Source: Ga0077536 sp035325705 (lineage in GTDB: Bacteria; Pseudomonadota; Gammaproteobacteria; Ga0077536). From it: 64,000 bases of DNA. The stretch's first letter is position 1, and every line of letters starts with the position of its first letter. The stretch covers positions 1 to 64,000 of the forward strand of contig DAOKZI010000006.1 of the NCBI GenBank assembly GCA_035325705.1, in the 5' to 3' direction. A program made the position numbers and the translations under genes. Shown here piece by piece: positions 26,315 to 33,911 of this stretch. A model generated the notes under the pieces. It made no database searches. It was not told the DNA's origin and worked only from the letters and a program-made list of their open reading frames with translations.

Positions 26315-26737
26315 ATGGATATCCGGATTGCAGCGACGCTGGTCGACACTTTGCGCTACCGACTCTATGCCCAGGCCACGATGCCGGGCGAGGGCGAGAT
26401 CCAGGTCGAGATCGTGCCCGTGATCGGCGGCAAGGAGCGCGGGCCGCGGCGCCCCGCGGTCGTCGCGGATCCGCCGGCAAGCCTGATCGCGCCGGCGATG
26501 CTGAGACCCGCGGAGCTCTCGGCCGCGATCCGCGCGCTGCGCGAACACACTCGGCGCGAAGTGCAGGCGCAGCTCGAGCACTTCTGTCGCAGCACGGGCC
26601 GCGACTGGCAGATCAGGCGCCTGCACTACGGCGAGCTGCTGCCTCAGCCGGAAGCGGCGCAAGCGAGCACGCCGCGCACCCGCCTCGCCTTGGTCACCGA
26701 GGTCGAGCTCGGTGCCTGCGCGCCGATTTTGCACTGA
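26315..26737 (+). CDS. Hypothetical protein
   Basis: A 140-residue soluble protein with no recognised domain. It starts MDIRIAATLVDTLRYRLYAQ, is Arg-rich, has a helical middle (LRPAELSAAIRALREHTRREVQAQLEHF) and ends VTEVELGACAPILH. GAGAGGTGA lies just before the ATG, supporting the start. It has no operon partner. Codon use looks like its neighbours, so it is probably genuine, but I do not know what it does. Confidence 0.65.
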   Translation: MDIRIAATLVDTLRYRLYAQATMPGEGEIQVEIVPVIGGKERGPRRPAVVADPPASLIAPAMLRPAELSAAIRALREHTRREVQAQLEHFCRSTGRDWQIRRLHYGELLPQPEAAQASTPRTRLALVTEVELGACAPILH

Positions 26738-26785
26738 GGCAGCCCGCCGGTTCCCGGCGAGCAGGCGACGAAGGACAAGAGCGTC

Positions 26786-26913
26786 GTAGCCCGGGTGGAG
26801 CGCGCAGCGCGTAACCCGGGATCCGCGCCCGCCGTCTTCTCGTGCATTCGCCGAAAGCCGTCGCGTATCGGGCATGCCGGATCCCGGGTTCCGCTACGCT
26901 GCACCCGGGCTAC
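26786..26913. repeat. Family A composite REPIN with conserved spacer
   Basis: Unit A (GTAGCCCGGGTGGAGCGCGC...TAACCCGGG), a spacer with CGCCCGCCGTCTTCTCGTGC and TATCGGGCATGCC, then inverted unit B (TTCCGCTACGCTGCACCCGGGCTAC), 128 bases. The stretch 26738-26999 holds only this element. Confidence 0.9.
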
Positions 26914-26999
26914 GTTGTTTACGGCGATGACAAAGCCGATGGGCCACGAGCCCGAGCGGAGGACGGTGAAACGAGACGCCGGGAATCGCGCGCCGCGCT

Positions 27000-27260
27000 T
27001 CAGCCGGACTGCAGCAAGAGATAGAGCGCGCAGGCGACGACGCCGGCCAGCGCCGAGCACCACAGGGTCCAGCGATCGAGGCGGGCCGCCGGGGCGAAGA
27101 GCTCGGGGGAGTGAGCGAGGTGCAGCGCGACGAGCTCGCTCGCCGCTTGCTGATCGAGATCGCTCGCCTGGCGCACCAGCGCGACGGCGAGCCGGCGATT
27201 GCCCGCGAGCAGCGCCGAGCGCGCCGCGGGCGGCAGGGCAGGCAAAGCGGAATCCGACAT
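27000..27260 (-). CDS. Small tail-anchored membrane protein
   Basis: An 86-residue protein, hydrophilic at first (SDSALPALPPAARSALLAGN, then an amphipathic region RRLAVALVRQASDLDQQAA) and with one C-terminal transmembrane helix (WTLWCSALAGVVACALYLLL). GAGGAG lies 9 bases before the ATG at 27260. The longer frame (to 27353) is not needed. It is divergent from the UPF0149 gene at 27352. I do not recognise a family. Confidence 0.65.
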   Translation of the reverse strand: MSDSALPALPPAARSALLAGNRRLAVALVRQASDLDQQAASELVALHLAHSPELFAPAARLDRWTLWCSALAGVVACALYLLLQSG

Positions 27261-27351
27261 CGCTACACTCCTCGCACGCGCGCCAACGTGACTTCCCGCG
27301 CTGCATCGGCCGGGACGCGCCGCGCCTTGACTCCATTCGGACGAGGACCGC

Positions 27352-27930
27352 ATGCCGCTCTTGCCCGATCCCGACTCGACGCTGCCGCTGGACGCGAGCG
27401 AGTTCGAGCGCCTGCAAGCGCTGCTCGACGCCGGCGCCGCGCGCGGCTACATGAACGTCGAAATGCTCGACGGCTACTTCGCGGCGCTGATCTGCGCGCC
27501 GCGCCAGGCCTCGACGGGCCTGCGCTTCGGGCCGGTGTTCGGCGTCGAGGTGCTGGCCGAAGCCGAGCTCGCCGACGCGGCGGCCGTCGAAGCGCTGCTG
27601 TGGCGCCACTGGCGCACATTGGTCGCGACGCTGGAGATCGCGCTCGAAGATCCGTCCGTGCAATATCAACCGCTGCTGTACGAAGACGCGAGCGGCGCGG
27701 TCGCCGGCAATGACTGGGTGCGCGGTTTCCTGCGCGGGGCGGCGGACGATCCGGCCGCATGGCGAGGCTTCGAGGCGGCCGTTCCCCGGGCGCTGGACCC
27801 CGTGCGGCGCCTCGCCGAAGAGCCGGTGCAGGGGCCGCGTTACGCGGCGGACGAGCGCGCAGCGCTGCTCGCGGCCGTCGCCGCGATGCTGGTAACTGCC
27901 TATCGCCACTTCGAGGCCGAGCGCGGCTGA
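27352..27930 (+). CDS. UPF0149 (YgfB/YecA-like) protein
   Basis: A 192-residue all-helical protein of the UPF0149 family. Characteristic pieces are MNVEMLDGYFAALICAP near residue 34, WVRGFLRG near 123, and a final YRHFEAERG. Known members (YgfB, YecA) bind nucleic-acid-related partners; YecA also carries a zinc SEC-C tail, which is absent here. Probably cytoplasmic. The gene starts 91 bases from the divergent small membrane protein and is followed after 76 bases by an LLM gene. Function in this context is unknown. Confidence 0.85.
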   Translation: MPLLPDPDSTLPLDASEFERLQALLDAGAARGYMNVEMLDGYFAALICAPRQASTGLRFGPVFGVEVLAEAELADAAAVEALLWRHWRTLVATLEIALEDPSVQYQPLLYEDASGAVAGNDWVRGFLRGAADDPAAWRGFEAAVPRALDPVRRLAEEPVQGPRYAADERAALLAAVAAMLVTAYRHFEAERG

Positions 27931-28006
27931 GCCGGCGCTGCGCTGTCGGCGCGCATGCGGATCCGGCTAGGATGCAGCCTCATCTTCCGCACGGCGAGGT
28001 CCCGGC

Positions 28007-29047
28007 ATGCGACTCGGTCTGATGCTCGGCTATTCGGGCGCGCACTACACCTTGCCGATGGACCTCGTGCTCGAGGCCGAACGGCTCGGTTATCACTCGG
28101 CGTGGACCGCGGAAGCCTGGGGTTCCGATGCGGTGACGCCCGTCGCGTGGTTGCTCGCGCGCACCACGCGCCTGAAGGCCGGCACCGCGATCATGCAGCT
28201 CGCCGGCCGCACGCCCGCCTGCGCGGCGATGACGGCGATGACTCTGGATCAGCTTTCCGGCGGCCGCTTCCTGTGCGGGCTGGGCCCGTCCGGCCCGCAG
28301 GTCGTCGAGGGCTGGCACGGCGAGCGCTACGGCAAGCCGCTGACGCGACTGCGCGAGTACATCGAGATCGTGCGCAGGATCCTCGCCCGCGAAGCGCCGT
28401 TGACCTACGAAGGCGAGCATTACCAGATCCCGTATCGCGGTCCCGGCGCGTCCGGACTCGGCAAGCCGCTGAAGAGCATCCTGCACGGCAATCCGCAGAT
28501 CCCGATCTACACCGCCGGCATCTCGCCGAACGGCCTCGCCGTGGCCGGCGAGATCGCGGACGGCGTGATCCCGGTATGGATGAACCCAGAAAATGCGGAC
28601 ATGCTGCGCGCGCCGATCGTAGAAGGCTTCCGCCGCGGCGGTCGGCATACCGACTTCACGAGCTTCGATCTCGCGCCCTTCGTGCGCGTCGTTCTCGGCG
28701 CGGATCTCGAGGCCTGTCGCCGCCAGCTCAAGGAAGGCTTCGCGCTCTACATCGGCGGTATGGGTGCGCGCGGCAAGAACTTCTACAACGACTACGCCCG
28801 TCGTCTCGGCTACGAAGCCGCAGCGAAGCGCGTCCAGGATCTCTACCTTGCCGGCGACAAGGCCGCCGCCGCCGCGCAGATCCCCGATCGCCTCATCGAC
28901 GAATGCTCCCTCATCGGCCCCGCCGCTCGCATCCGCGAGCATCTCGCGCCCTGGCGCGATGCCGCCCGCCGCGGCGAAGTCGGCACGCTGATCTTCACCG
29001 TCAACTCGGTCGAAGCGCTGCGTCTGTTGGCGGAGGAGCTGCTTTGA
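28007..29047 (+). CDS. LLM class (F420-dependent-like) oxidoreductase
   Basis: Luciferase-like enzyme, 346 residues. It starts MRLGLMLGYSGAHYTLPMDL and has AERLGYHSAWTAEAWGSDAVTP (residues about 24-45), LKAGTAIMQLAGRTPACAAMTAMTLDQLSGGRFLCGLGPSGPQVVEGWHG (56-105), and PIYTAGISPNGLAVAGEIADGVIPVW (167-192). This is the F420-dependent methylene-H4MPT-reductase-like branch of the family. Cofactor and substrate are not determined. No F420 biosynthesis genes are in the window. It ends next to a family B repeat. Confidence 0.9.
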   Translation: MRLGLMLGYSGAHYTLPMDLVLEAERLGYHSAWTAEAWGSDAVTPVAWLLARTTRLKAGTAIMQLAGRTPACAAMTAMTLDQLSGGRFLCGLGPSGPQVVEGWHGERYGKPLTRLREYIEIVRRILAREAPLTYEGEHYQIPYRGPGASGLGKPLKSILHGNPQIPIYTAGISPNGLAVAGEIADGVIPVWMNPENADMLRAPIVEGFRRGGRHTDFTSFDLAPFVRVVLGADLEACRRQLKEGFALYIGGMGARGKNFYNDYARRLGYEAAAKRVQDLYLAGDKAAAAAQIPDRLIDECSLIGPAARIREHLAPWRDAARRGEVGTLIFTVNSVEALRLLAEELL

Positions 29048-29055
29048 AGAAGAAT

Positions 29056-29080
29056 CTAGCCACGGAGGGCACGGAGGAAG
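29056..29080 (+). repeat. Family B half-repeat, left arm of a 1.4-kb inverted pair
   Basis: CTAGCCACGGAGGGCACGGAGGAAG lies 8 bases after the LLM stop codon. Its first 23 bases are repeated in inverted, identical form at 30411-30433, on the other side of the PEP-CTERM gene. Usually the two halves of this family are only about 40-150 bases apart. Confidence 0.85.
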
Positions 29081-29250
29081 AAAAGGATTGATGGGCGTTT
29101 CGGCGACGCCGACGCCCCTCGTCTTTTCCCACCCGCCACCGGGCGGTTGTCCGTTCCGCGCTGCCGGACCGGTCGATGTGCATATCGTTGGCCAACCGAC
29201 TATGTGATACTGCCGGCCTTCACGATAATCAATAATTAGAAGGTAGCGCC

Positions 29251-30174
29251 TTGTACAACAATTCCAAAAAACGTAGTTGTGGCTTGCTGTTTTCCGGTCT
29301 CCTGCTCATCTCGGCAGTTCCCGCCCACGCGGCATCCGTCAGTGCCTCGTCGGCGGTGCTGTACGACGAGGGCTGGTCGGGCCTGACTCAGATTAACGGT
29401 ACGCCGGGTAACGTGAGCACGGTGAGTTATACCAATGTCAACGGCCTGGCGGCCGGGGCTTATGGGCAGGCGTCGTTCGGCGCACTGTATGCGAGCGCAA
29501 GCTCGGTTGCCGCGGGGGATCACACCCAGACACGTGGCCAAGGCTCCGCCAATTGGGCCGCCGTGCTGACCTTTTCCGACCTGGCGCTCACTGGAACCAC
29601 CGCCTACGCGCACGCCAGCTTCCATCTAAACGGCGGCCTGGCTTCCTACTCCGACCCGCTCTCGGTAGGCGCGCTCGGCAATTCGACCGTCGGGGCAAGC
29701 ATATTTGTCGGCGGCACAAAGGTATTTGAAGTGCTGGGGCAACTCACGTCACGCAATGGAACCATCATTACCGATGACAAGCGCCTCGGCCTGGCGGTGA
29801 ACGGGGTTTATCAGATGGATCCCACGAACAGTTTGTCCGGCACCTTCTCGTTCGACATCCCCTTTACCTTCGGCACCCCCTTCCTGATGAACGCGAGTCT
29901 GACCGCCTTCACGCAGGCGCTCGCGAGCGCGCCCGGCGATCTCGCGAGCGCCTACAGCAACTTCGGTTCGTCCGGCTATTGGGGCGGCATCGGCGACGTG
30001 CACCTGGCAGATGGCACCGTACTGAGCGGCTACAGCCTTTCTTCCGATTCCGACTTCGATTGGAGCAACGCCTATCCCGCCGCCTCACCGGTGCCCGTTC
30101 CCGCCGCCATGTGGCTGTTCGGCTTGGGATTGCTGGGCCTGATCGGCTTTGCGCGGCGTACGCCAGGCGCGTAA
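29251..30174 (+). CDS. PEP-CTERM (VPVPA-type) sorting domain protein
   Basis: A secreted protein of 307 residues: a signal peptide (LLFSGLLLISAVPAHA), a long Ser/Ala/Gly-rich domain, and the C-terminal signal PVPVPAAMWLFGLGLLGLIG followed by FARR, the standard PEP-CTERM tripartite anchor. The start is TTG at 29251, with AGAAGG 8 bases upstream; no ATG is better. The gene looks less GC-rich than its neighbours and lies between the 23-bp inverted repeats at 29056 and 30411, suggesting that it arrived as a unit. No exosortase is in the window. Exact role unknown. Confidence 0.8.
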   Translation: MYNNSKKRSCGLLFSGLLLISAVPAHAASVSASSAVLYDEGWSGLTQINGTPGNVSTVSYTNVNGLAAGAYGQASFGALYASASSVAAGDHTQTRGQGSANWAAVLTFSDLALTGTTAYAHASFHLNGGLASYSDPLSVGALGNSTVGASIFVGGTKVFEVLGQLTSRNGTIITDDKRLGLAVNGVYQMDPTNSLSGTFSFDIPFTFGTPFLMNASLTAFTQALASAPGDLASAYSNFGSSGYWGGIGDVHLADGTVLSGYSLSSDSDFDWSNAYPAASPVPVPAAMWLFGLGLLGLIGFARRTPGA

Positions 30175-30237
30175 CAAGTCAGAAACCGTCCGCCACTGCG
30201 TGACGAACGGTTGGCGGGACTTCCGTCAACTCTCGCT

Positions 30238-30345
30238 TCAGCTCTTGTTCTTGGTGACGGGCTCGCCCTGATCGGGGGACGGGTCCGGCGCTTCACCGGA
30301 CGAGGCGACATTCTTCTCCAGCTTGCGCTGGCGCTTCTCTTCCAT
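30238..30345 (-). CDS. Possible 35-residue basic/acidic peptide
   Basis: A 35-codon frame MEEKRQRKLEKNVASSGEAP...VTKNKS, hydrophilic and charged. AAGGAG lies 17 bases before the ATG, farther than usual. It faces the PEP-CTERM gene tail-to-tail, inside the same inverted-repeat unit. No family is recognised. The 293 bases from 30175 to 30467 hold only this and the right repeat arm. Confidence 0.3.
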   Translation of the reverse strand: MEEKRQRKLEKNVASSGEAPDPSPDQGEPVTKNKS

Positions 30346-30408
30346 TTTTTCTTCTTTTGCAGCTCCTTCTGGGTGATTGAGTGACGGAGGTGCAGTACCA
30401 ATCAATCT

Positions 30409-30433
30409 CCTCCTCCGTGCCCTCCGTGGCTAG
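30409..30433 (-). repeat. Family B half-repeat, right arm of a 1.4-kb inverted pair
   Basis: CCTCCGTGCCCTCCGTGGCTAG, inverted and identical over 23 bases to the left arm at 29056. It lies about 35 bases before the phosphotransferase start codon. Confidence 0.85.
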
Positions 30434-30467
30434 AATCTCTTCAACTCCACGCATGGAACGGCACTGA

Positions 30468-31960
30468 ATGTTCGAAGCGGCAGAGGTCGGTCATCGGATC
30501 GAGAAAAAGGCGTTCGAGGCGGCGCTGCCGGCGCTGCGCGTAGCGCTGCTCGAGGCGCAGTGGGCCGTGCAGTCGAAGCAGGCGTTTCCCGTGCTCGTCG
30601 TGATCGCCGGCGTCGACGGGGCGGGCAAGGGCGAGACGGTCAACGTGCTGAACGAATGGATGGATCCGCGTCACATCCGCACCGTCGCCTTCGACACGCC
30701 GACCGAAGAGGAAGCGCAGCGCCCGCGCATGTGGCGCTATTGGCAGGCCCTGCCCGCGCGCGGACAGATCGGCATCCTGTTCGGCTCCTGGTACACGGAT
30801 CCGATCGTCGCGCGCGTGTACCGGCGCGCGAAGAAGGTCGAGCTCGCGCTCGAGATCGAACGCATCAACCGCTTCGAACGCATGCTCGCCGACGACGGCG
30901 CGCTGATCCTGAAGTTCTGGTTTCACCTGTCCAAGGACGCGCAGCGCGCGCGGCTGGAGGCGATCGATCGCGACCCGCAGCGCACCTGGCGCGTGACGCG
31001 CGCGGACTGGAAACAGTTCGAGCACTACGATCGCTACTACGCGGTCTCCGAGCACGTGCTGCGCGAGACGTCGACCGGCTATGCGCCCTGGCAGGTCGTC
31101 GAGGGTGTCGACGAGCGCTACCGGCACCTGACGGTCGGCACCTTGTTGCGCGATGCGATCGACAAGCGTCTCGCCGCGACGCGACGGCATCGCCGGCCGC
31201 CGGCCGCGAGCTCGACGGCGCCGCTCGTCGCGCCGCTCGATGCCCTCACCGTGCTCGGACGCCTGGATCTCACGCGCAAGCTGGGCGAGCGCAAGTACGA
31301 GCGCGAGCTCGAGCAGTGGCAGGGCGAGCTCGCCCGCCTGTCGCGTGGCAAGGGCTTCGAGAAACGCGCGATCGTCGTCACTTTCGAAGGCATGGACGCC
31401 GCGGGCAAGGGTGGAGCGATCCGCCGCCTGACCGGCGCGCTCGATGCGCGCCAGTACCGCGTCGTGCCAGTCGGCGCGCCGAACGAAGAGGAACGTGCCT
31501 ATCCCTATCTGTGGCGCTTCTGGCGGCATCTGCCGCGGCGCGGCCGCATGACGATCTACGATCGCTCCTGGTACGGTACGGGCGCGTGCTGGTCGAACGC
31601 ATCGAAGGCTTCTGCACCGAAGCGGACTGGATGCGCGCCTACGGCGAGATCAACGAGTTCGAAGAAGAGCTCGTCGACGGCGGCGGCCTCATCTGCAAGT
31701 TCTGGCTGCACGTTTCGCCGGAAGAGCAGCTGCGCCGCTTCGAGGAACGCGCGCAGACGGGCTTCAAGCACCACAAGATCACGGCCGAGGACTGGCGCAA
31801 TCGCGCCAAGTGGCCGCTCTACCAGCAGGCCGCCGCCGACATGATCGAACGCACCTCGACCCGCCTCGCGTCGTGGACGCTGGTCGAAGCGGAAGACAAG
31901 CACTGGGCGCGTATCAAGGTCCTGAAGACCCTCGTTGAGCGCCTGTGCGAGGCGCTGTGA
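30468..31960 (+). pseudogene. pap: Polyphosphate:AMP phosphotransferase (tandem PPK2), frameshifted
   Basis: Two PPK2 domains in tandem, the class that makes ADP from AMP and polyphosphate. Walker A motifs are GVDGAGKGE (residues 48-56) and, in the second domain, GMDAAGKGGAIRR; WRYWQALPARG and WRFWRHLPRRG follow respectively. The frame breaks inside the second domain: after DRSWYG the sequence has GGTAC twice in a row (31570-31579), a 5-base tandem duplication. Removing one copy restores YGRVLVERIEGFCTEADWMR through to RLCEAL, about 495 residues in all. So either the gene is broken, or a sequencing/assembly error inserted 5 bases. Upstream is a family B repeat. Confidence 0.85.
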
Positions 31961-31973
31961 GCGAGCGGGGAAC

Positions 31974-32024
31974 GTAGCTTGGGCTGACGAAGGAAGCCCA
32001 ACGGTGATGAGGCGCGCGCATCAC
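31974..32024. repeat. Family C palindromic repeat with GTAG head
   Basis: GTAGCTTGGGCTGACGAAGGAAGCCCAACG followed by GTGATGAGGCGCGCGCATCAC, the inverted form of the copies at 18 and 25022. Immediately downstream of pap. Confidence 0.85.
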
Positions 32025-32033
32025 GGCGGTTTC

Positions 32034-32185
32034 GTAGCCCGGGTGGAGCGCGCAACCCGGGAGCGGCGCCCGCCGTCCTCTATGCCTTCGAGAAGACCCC
32101 GCGCGGCGCGCGCCGAGCATGGCCGCAAGCCCTTGCGTATCGGGCATGCCGGATCCCGGGTTCCGCTACGCTGCACCCGGGCTAC
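32034..32185. repeat. Family A composite REPIN with conserved spacer
   Basis: Unit A (GTAGCCCGGGTGGAGCGCGCAACCCGGG), spacer with GCGCCGAGCATGGCCGCAAG and CCTTGCGTATCGGGCATGCC, then inverted unit B (TTCCGCTACGCTGCACCCGGGCTAC). The spacer is almost identical to that of the element at 59280. With family C it occupies most of the 31961-32315 gap. Confidence 0.92.
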
Positions 32186-32315
32186 GAATTCCGGCCCGAA
32201 CGGCGCATGGGGTGCACGAGCGCACTGCGCTCGCGCGCATGGAGGCCGCAGCGCTTCCTGCTGCGGCTGCGCTCGGGTAGGCTCGCGGGCCTGCATACGT
32301 CCCGGAGAAGCCAGC

Positions 32316-32993
32316 ATGGGCTACAAGCTATTCGGCGCGAACGTGTCGCCGTTCGTGCGCAAGTGTCGCGTCTATCTCGCCGAGAAAGGCATCGCCTACG
32401 AGCACGAGTCCGTCAATCCCTACCAGCCGCCGTCGTTCTATCGTCAGGTGAGCCCGCTCGGCAAGATCCCGGCGCTGCTCGACGGCGATCGGCCGGTCGC
32501 CGATTCGAGCGTGATCTGCCTCTACCTCGAACGCTGCAAGCCGACGCCCGCGCTGTACCCGGCCGATCCTTACGACTATGCGCAGGCGCTGTGGATCGAG
32601 GAATACATGGACAGCGGCTTTCTGCCGGTCGCCGGTACCGGCGTGTTCCGGCCGCTGGTGCTGGGTCCCGTCGCGATGAATCAGCCGCTGACCAAGGAGA
32701 TCAAAGAGGCGGCGCTCGAAGTCGTCGAGAACCAGCTCGGACCGATGTGGGACTATCTCGAACGCTACCTCGGCGGCAAGGAGTTCTTCGTCGGCGGCCG
32801 CCTGTCCATAGCCGACATCGCGGTGGCGAGCGGTCACGTGAATCTGTGGCACGCCGGCATCGATCTCGACACCGACCACTGGCCGAAGCTCGCGGCGTTC
32901 CTCGCGCGCATGTGGAGCCGCCCCTCGTTCAAGACGCTCCTCGCCGAGGAGCAGACGCCGTGGAATCGTCGCGAGGCGATCGCGAAACTCTGA
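32316..32993 (+). CDS. Glutathione S-transferase family protein
   Basis: GST-fold protein of 225 residues. The thioredoxin-like domain (GANVSPFVRKCRVYLAEKGI, residues 6-25) has Ser11 (in NVSPFV) at the catalytic position. The glutathione-site segment is LGKIPALLDGDRPVADSSVICLYLE (residues 48-72), and the helical C-terminal domain has KEFFVGGRLSIADIAVASG (about 157-175). GGAG lies 8 bases before the ATG at 32316, which also gives the family-typical start. It does not resemble the GST at 2116 closely. Substrate unknown; no operon partner is visible. Confidence 0.9.
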   Translation: MGYKLFGANVSPFVRKCRVYLAEKGIAYEHESVNPYQPPSFYRQVSPLGKIPALLDGDRPVADSSVICLYLERCKPTPALYPADPYDYAQALWIEEYMDSGFLPVAGTGVFRPLVLGPVAMNQPLTKEIKEAALEVVENQLGPMWDYLERYLGGKEFFVGGRLSIADIAVASGHVNLWHAGIDLDTDHWPKLAAFLARMWSRPSFKTLLAEEQTPWNRREAIAKL

Positions 32994-33171
32994 GCACTCC
33001 GCGCCTGCGCGGCCGCGGGCGAGATTTCGATCGGAACATACGCTTCAAATGCGGGCTCGCCGCGCGCCGGCCTGCTCTGGTATGGTCACGACCATCCGGC
33101 ATGCGGGACCTGTCGTGTATCGATATTCGGAAAATCCCGGCCACCGTACGGCCGGCGGGCCCGCGCCCACG

Positions 33172-33852
33172 ATGGGCGCCGCGCCCGCCGATTCGAGCGT
33201 CTCGCATCCATGCCGGATCCCCGTGGCAACGCTGCTCGTCCTCACCCTCGGCATCGGCTGCACGGCCGTTCTCGCCCTGCGGGTCGGCGCGAGCGCAGTC
33301 TACGGCCCGCGCGTCTCCGCGCTCGCCGGGATGTGGTGGCCGCAGCCGCCGCGCTTGAGCGCCTTCCGCCTGATCGATCAGGATGGTCACGCCTTGACCG
33401 CGGGCGATCTGCGCGGGCAATGGACGCTGCTGTTCTTCGGCTACACCCACTGTCCCGACGTCTGCCCGGCGACGCTCGCCTTGATAGATCGCGCGTATGA
33501 AGCGCTCGGTGACGACGAAGCGGCCCGCGATCTGAGCGTGCTATTCGTCTCCGTCGATGCCCGGCGCGATCGGCCGGACGTGCTCGCCCGCTACGTCCGC
33601 CACTTCGATGCGCGATTCCGCGCGGCGACGGCGCCGATGGAAGCGCTGCATCTGCTCACGCGCCAGCTCGGGGCGGACTTCACGAAGATCGCGGGCGAGG
33701 TCGCCGGCGAATATGGGTACGAGCATTCGGCGTCGATTTTCCTCATCGCGCCGGATCTGCGCGTCGTCGGCGAGCTGATGCCGCCGCTGGAGGCGGAGGC
33801 GCTCGCGACGCGCGTGCGCAGCATTCGCCGTTTCATCGAGGCGCAGGGATGA
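33172..33852 (+). CDS. SCO1/SenC family copper chaperone-like protein
   Basis: Membrane-anchored thioredoxin-fold protein, 226 residues. An N-terminal hydrophobic helix (VATLLVLTLGIGCTAVLAL, about 18-36) is followed by GQWTLLFFGYTHCPDVCPAT, the Cys94-x3-Cys98 copper motif, and by His185 in YGYEHSASIFLI. These are the copper ligands for assembly of the CuA site of cytochrome oxidase. The start is uncertain: the ATG at 33172 is used, but one at 33082 is also in frame. It lies 59 bases ahead of the DUF1329 gene, perhaps by chance. No oxidase genes are here. Confidence 0.87.
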   Translation: MGAAPADSSVSHPCRIPVATLLVLTLGIGCTAVLALRVGASAVYGPRVSALAGMWWPQPPRLSAFRLIDQDGHALTAGDLRGQWTLLFFGYTHCPDVCPATLALIDRAYEALGDDEAARDLSVLFVSVDARRDRPDVLARYVRHFDARFRAATAPMEALHLLTRQLGADFTKIAGEVAGEYGYEHSASIFLIAPDLRVVGELMPPLEAEALATRVRSIRRFIEAQG

Positions 33853-33911
33853 GGCCGGCGCGTTTGCCCGTGTCCTCGTTCGCGGTGCGCAAGCCTCAGG
33901 AGTCAGCCCGC

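Noticed and set aside
30468..31844. A 458-residue reading of pap with a Ser/Ala/Arg-rich tail.
   Set aside because: The tail is out-of-frame after the GGTAC duplication; the true second half is in the next frame.
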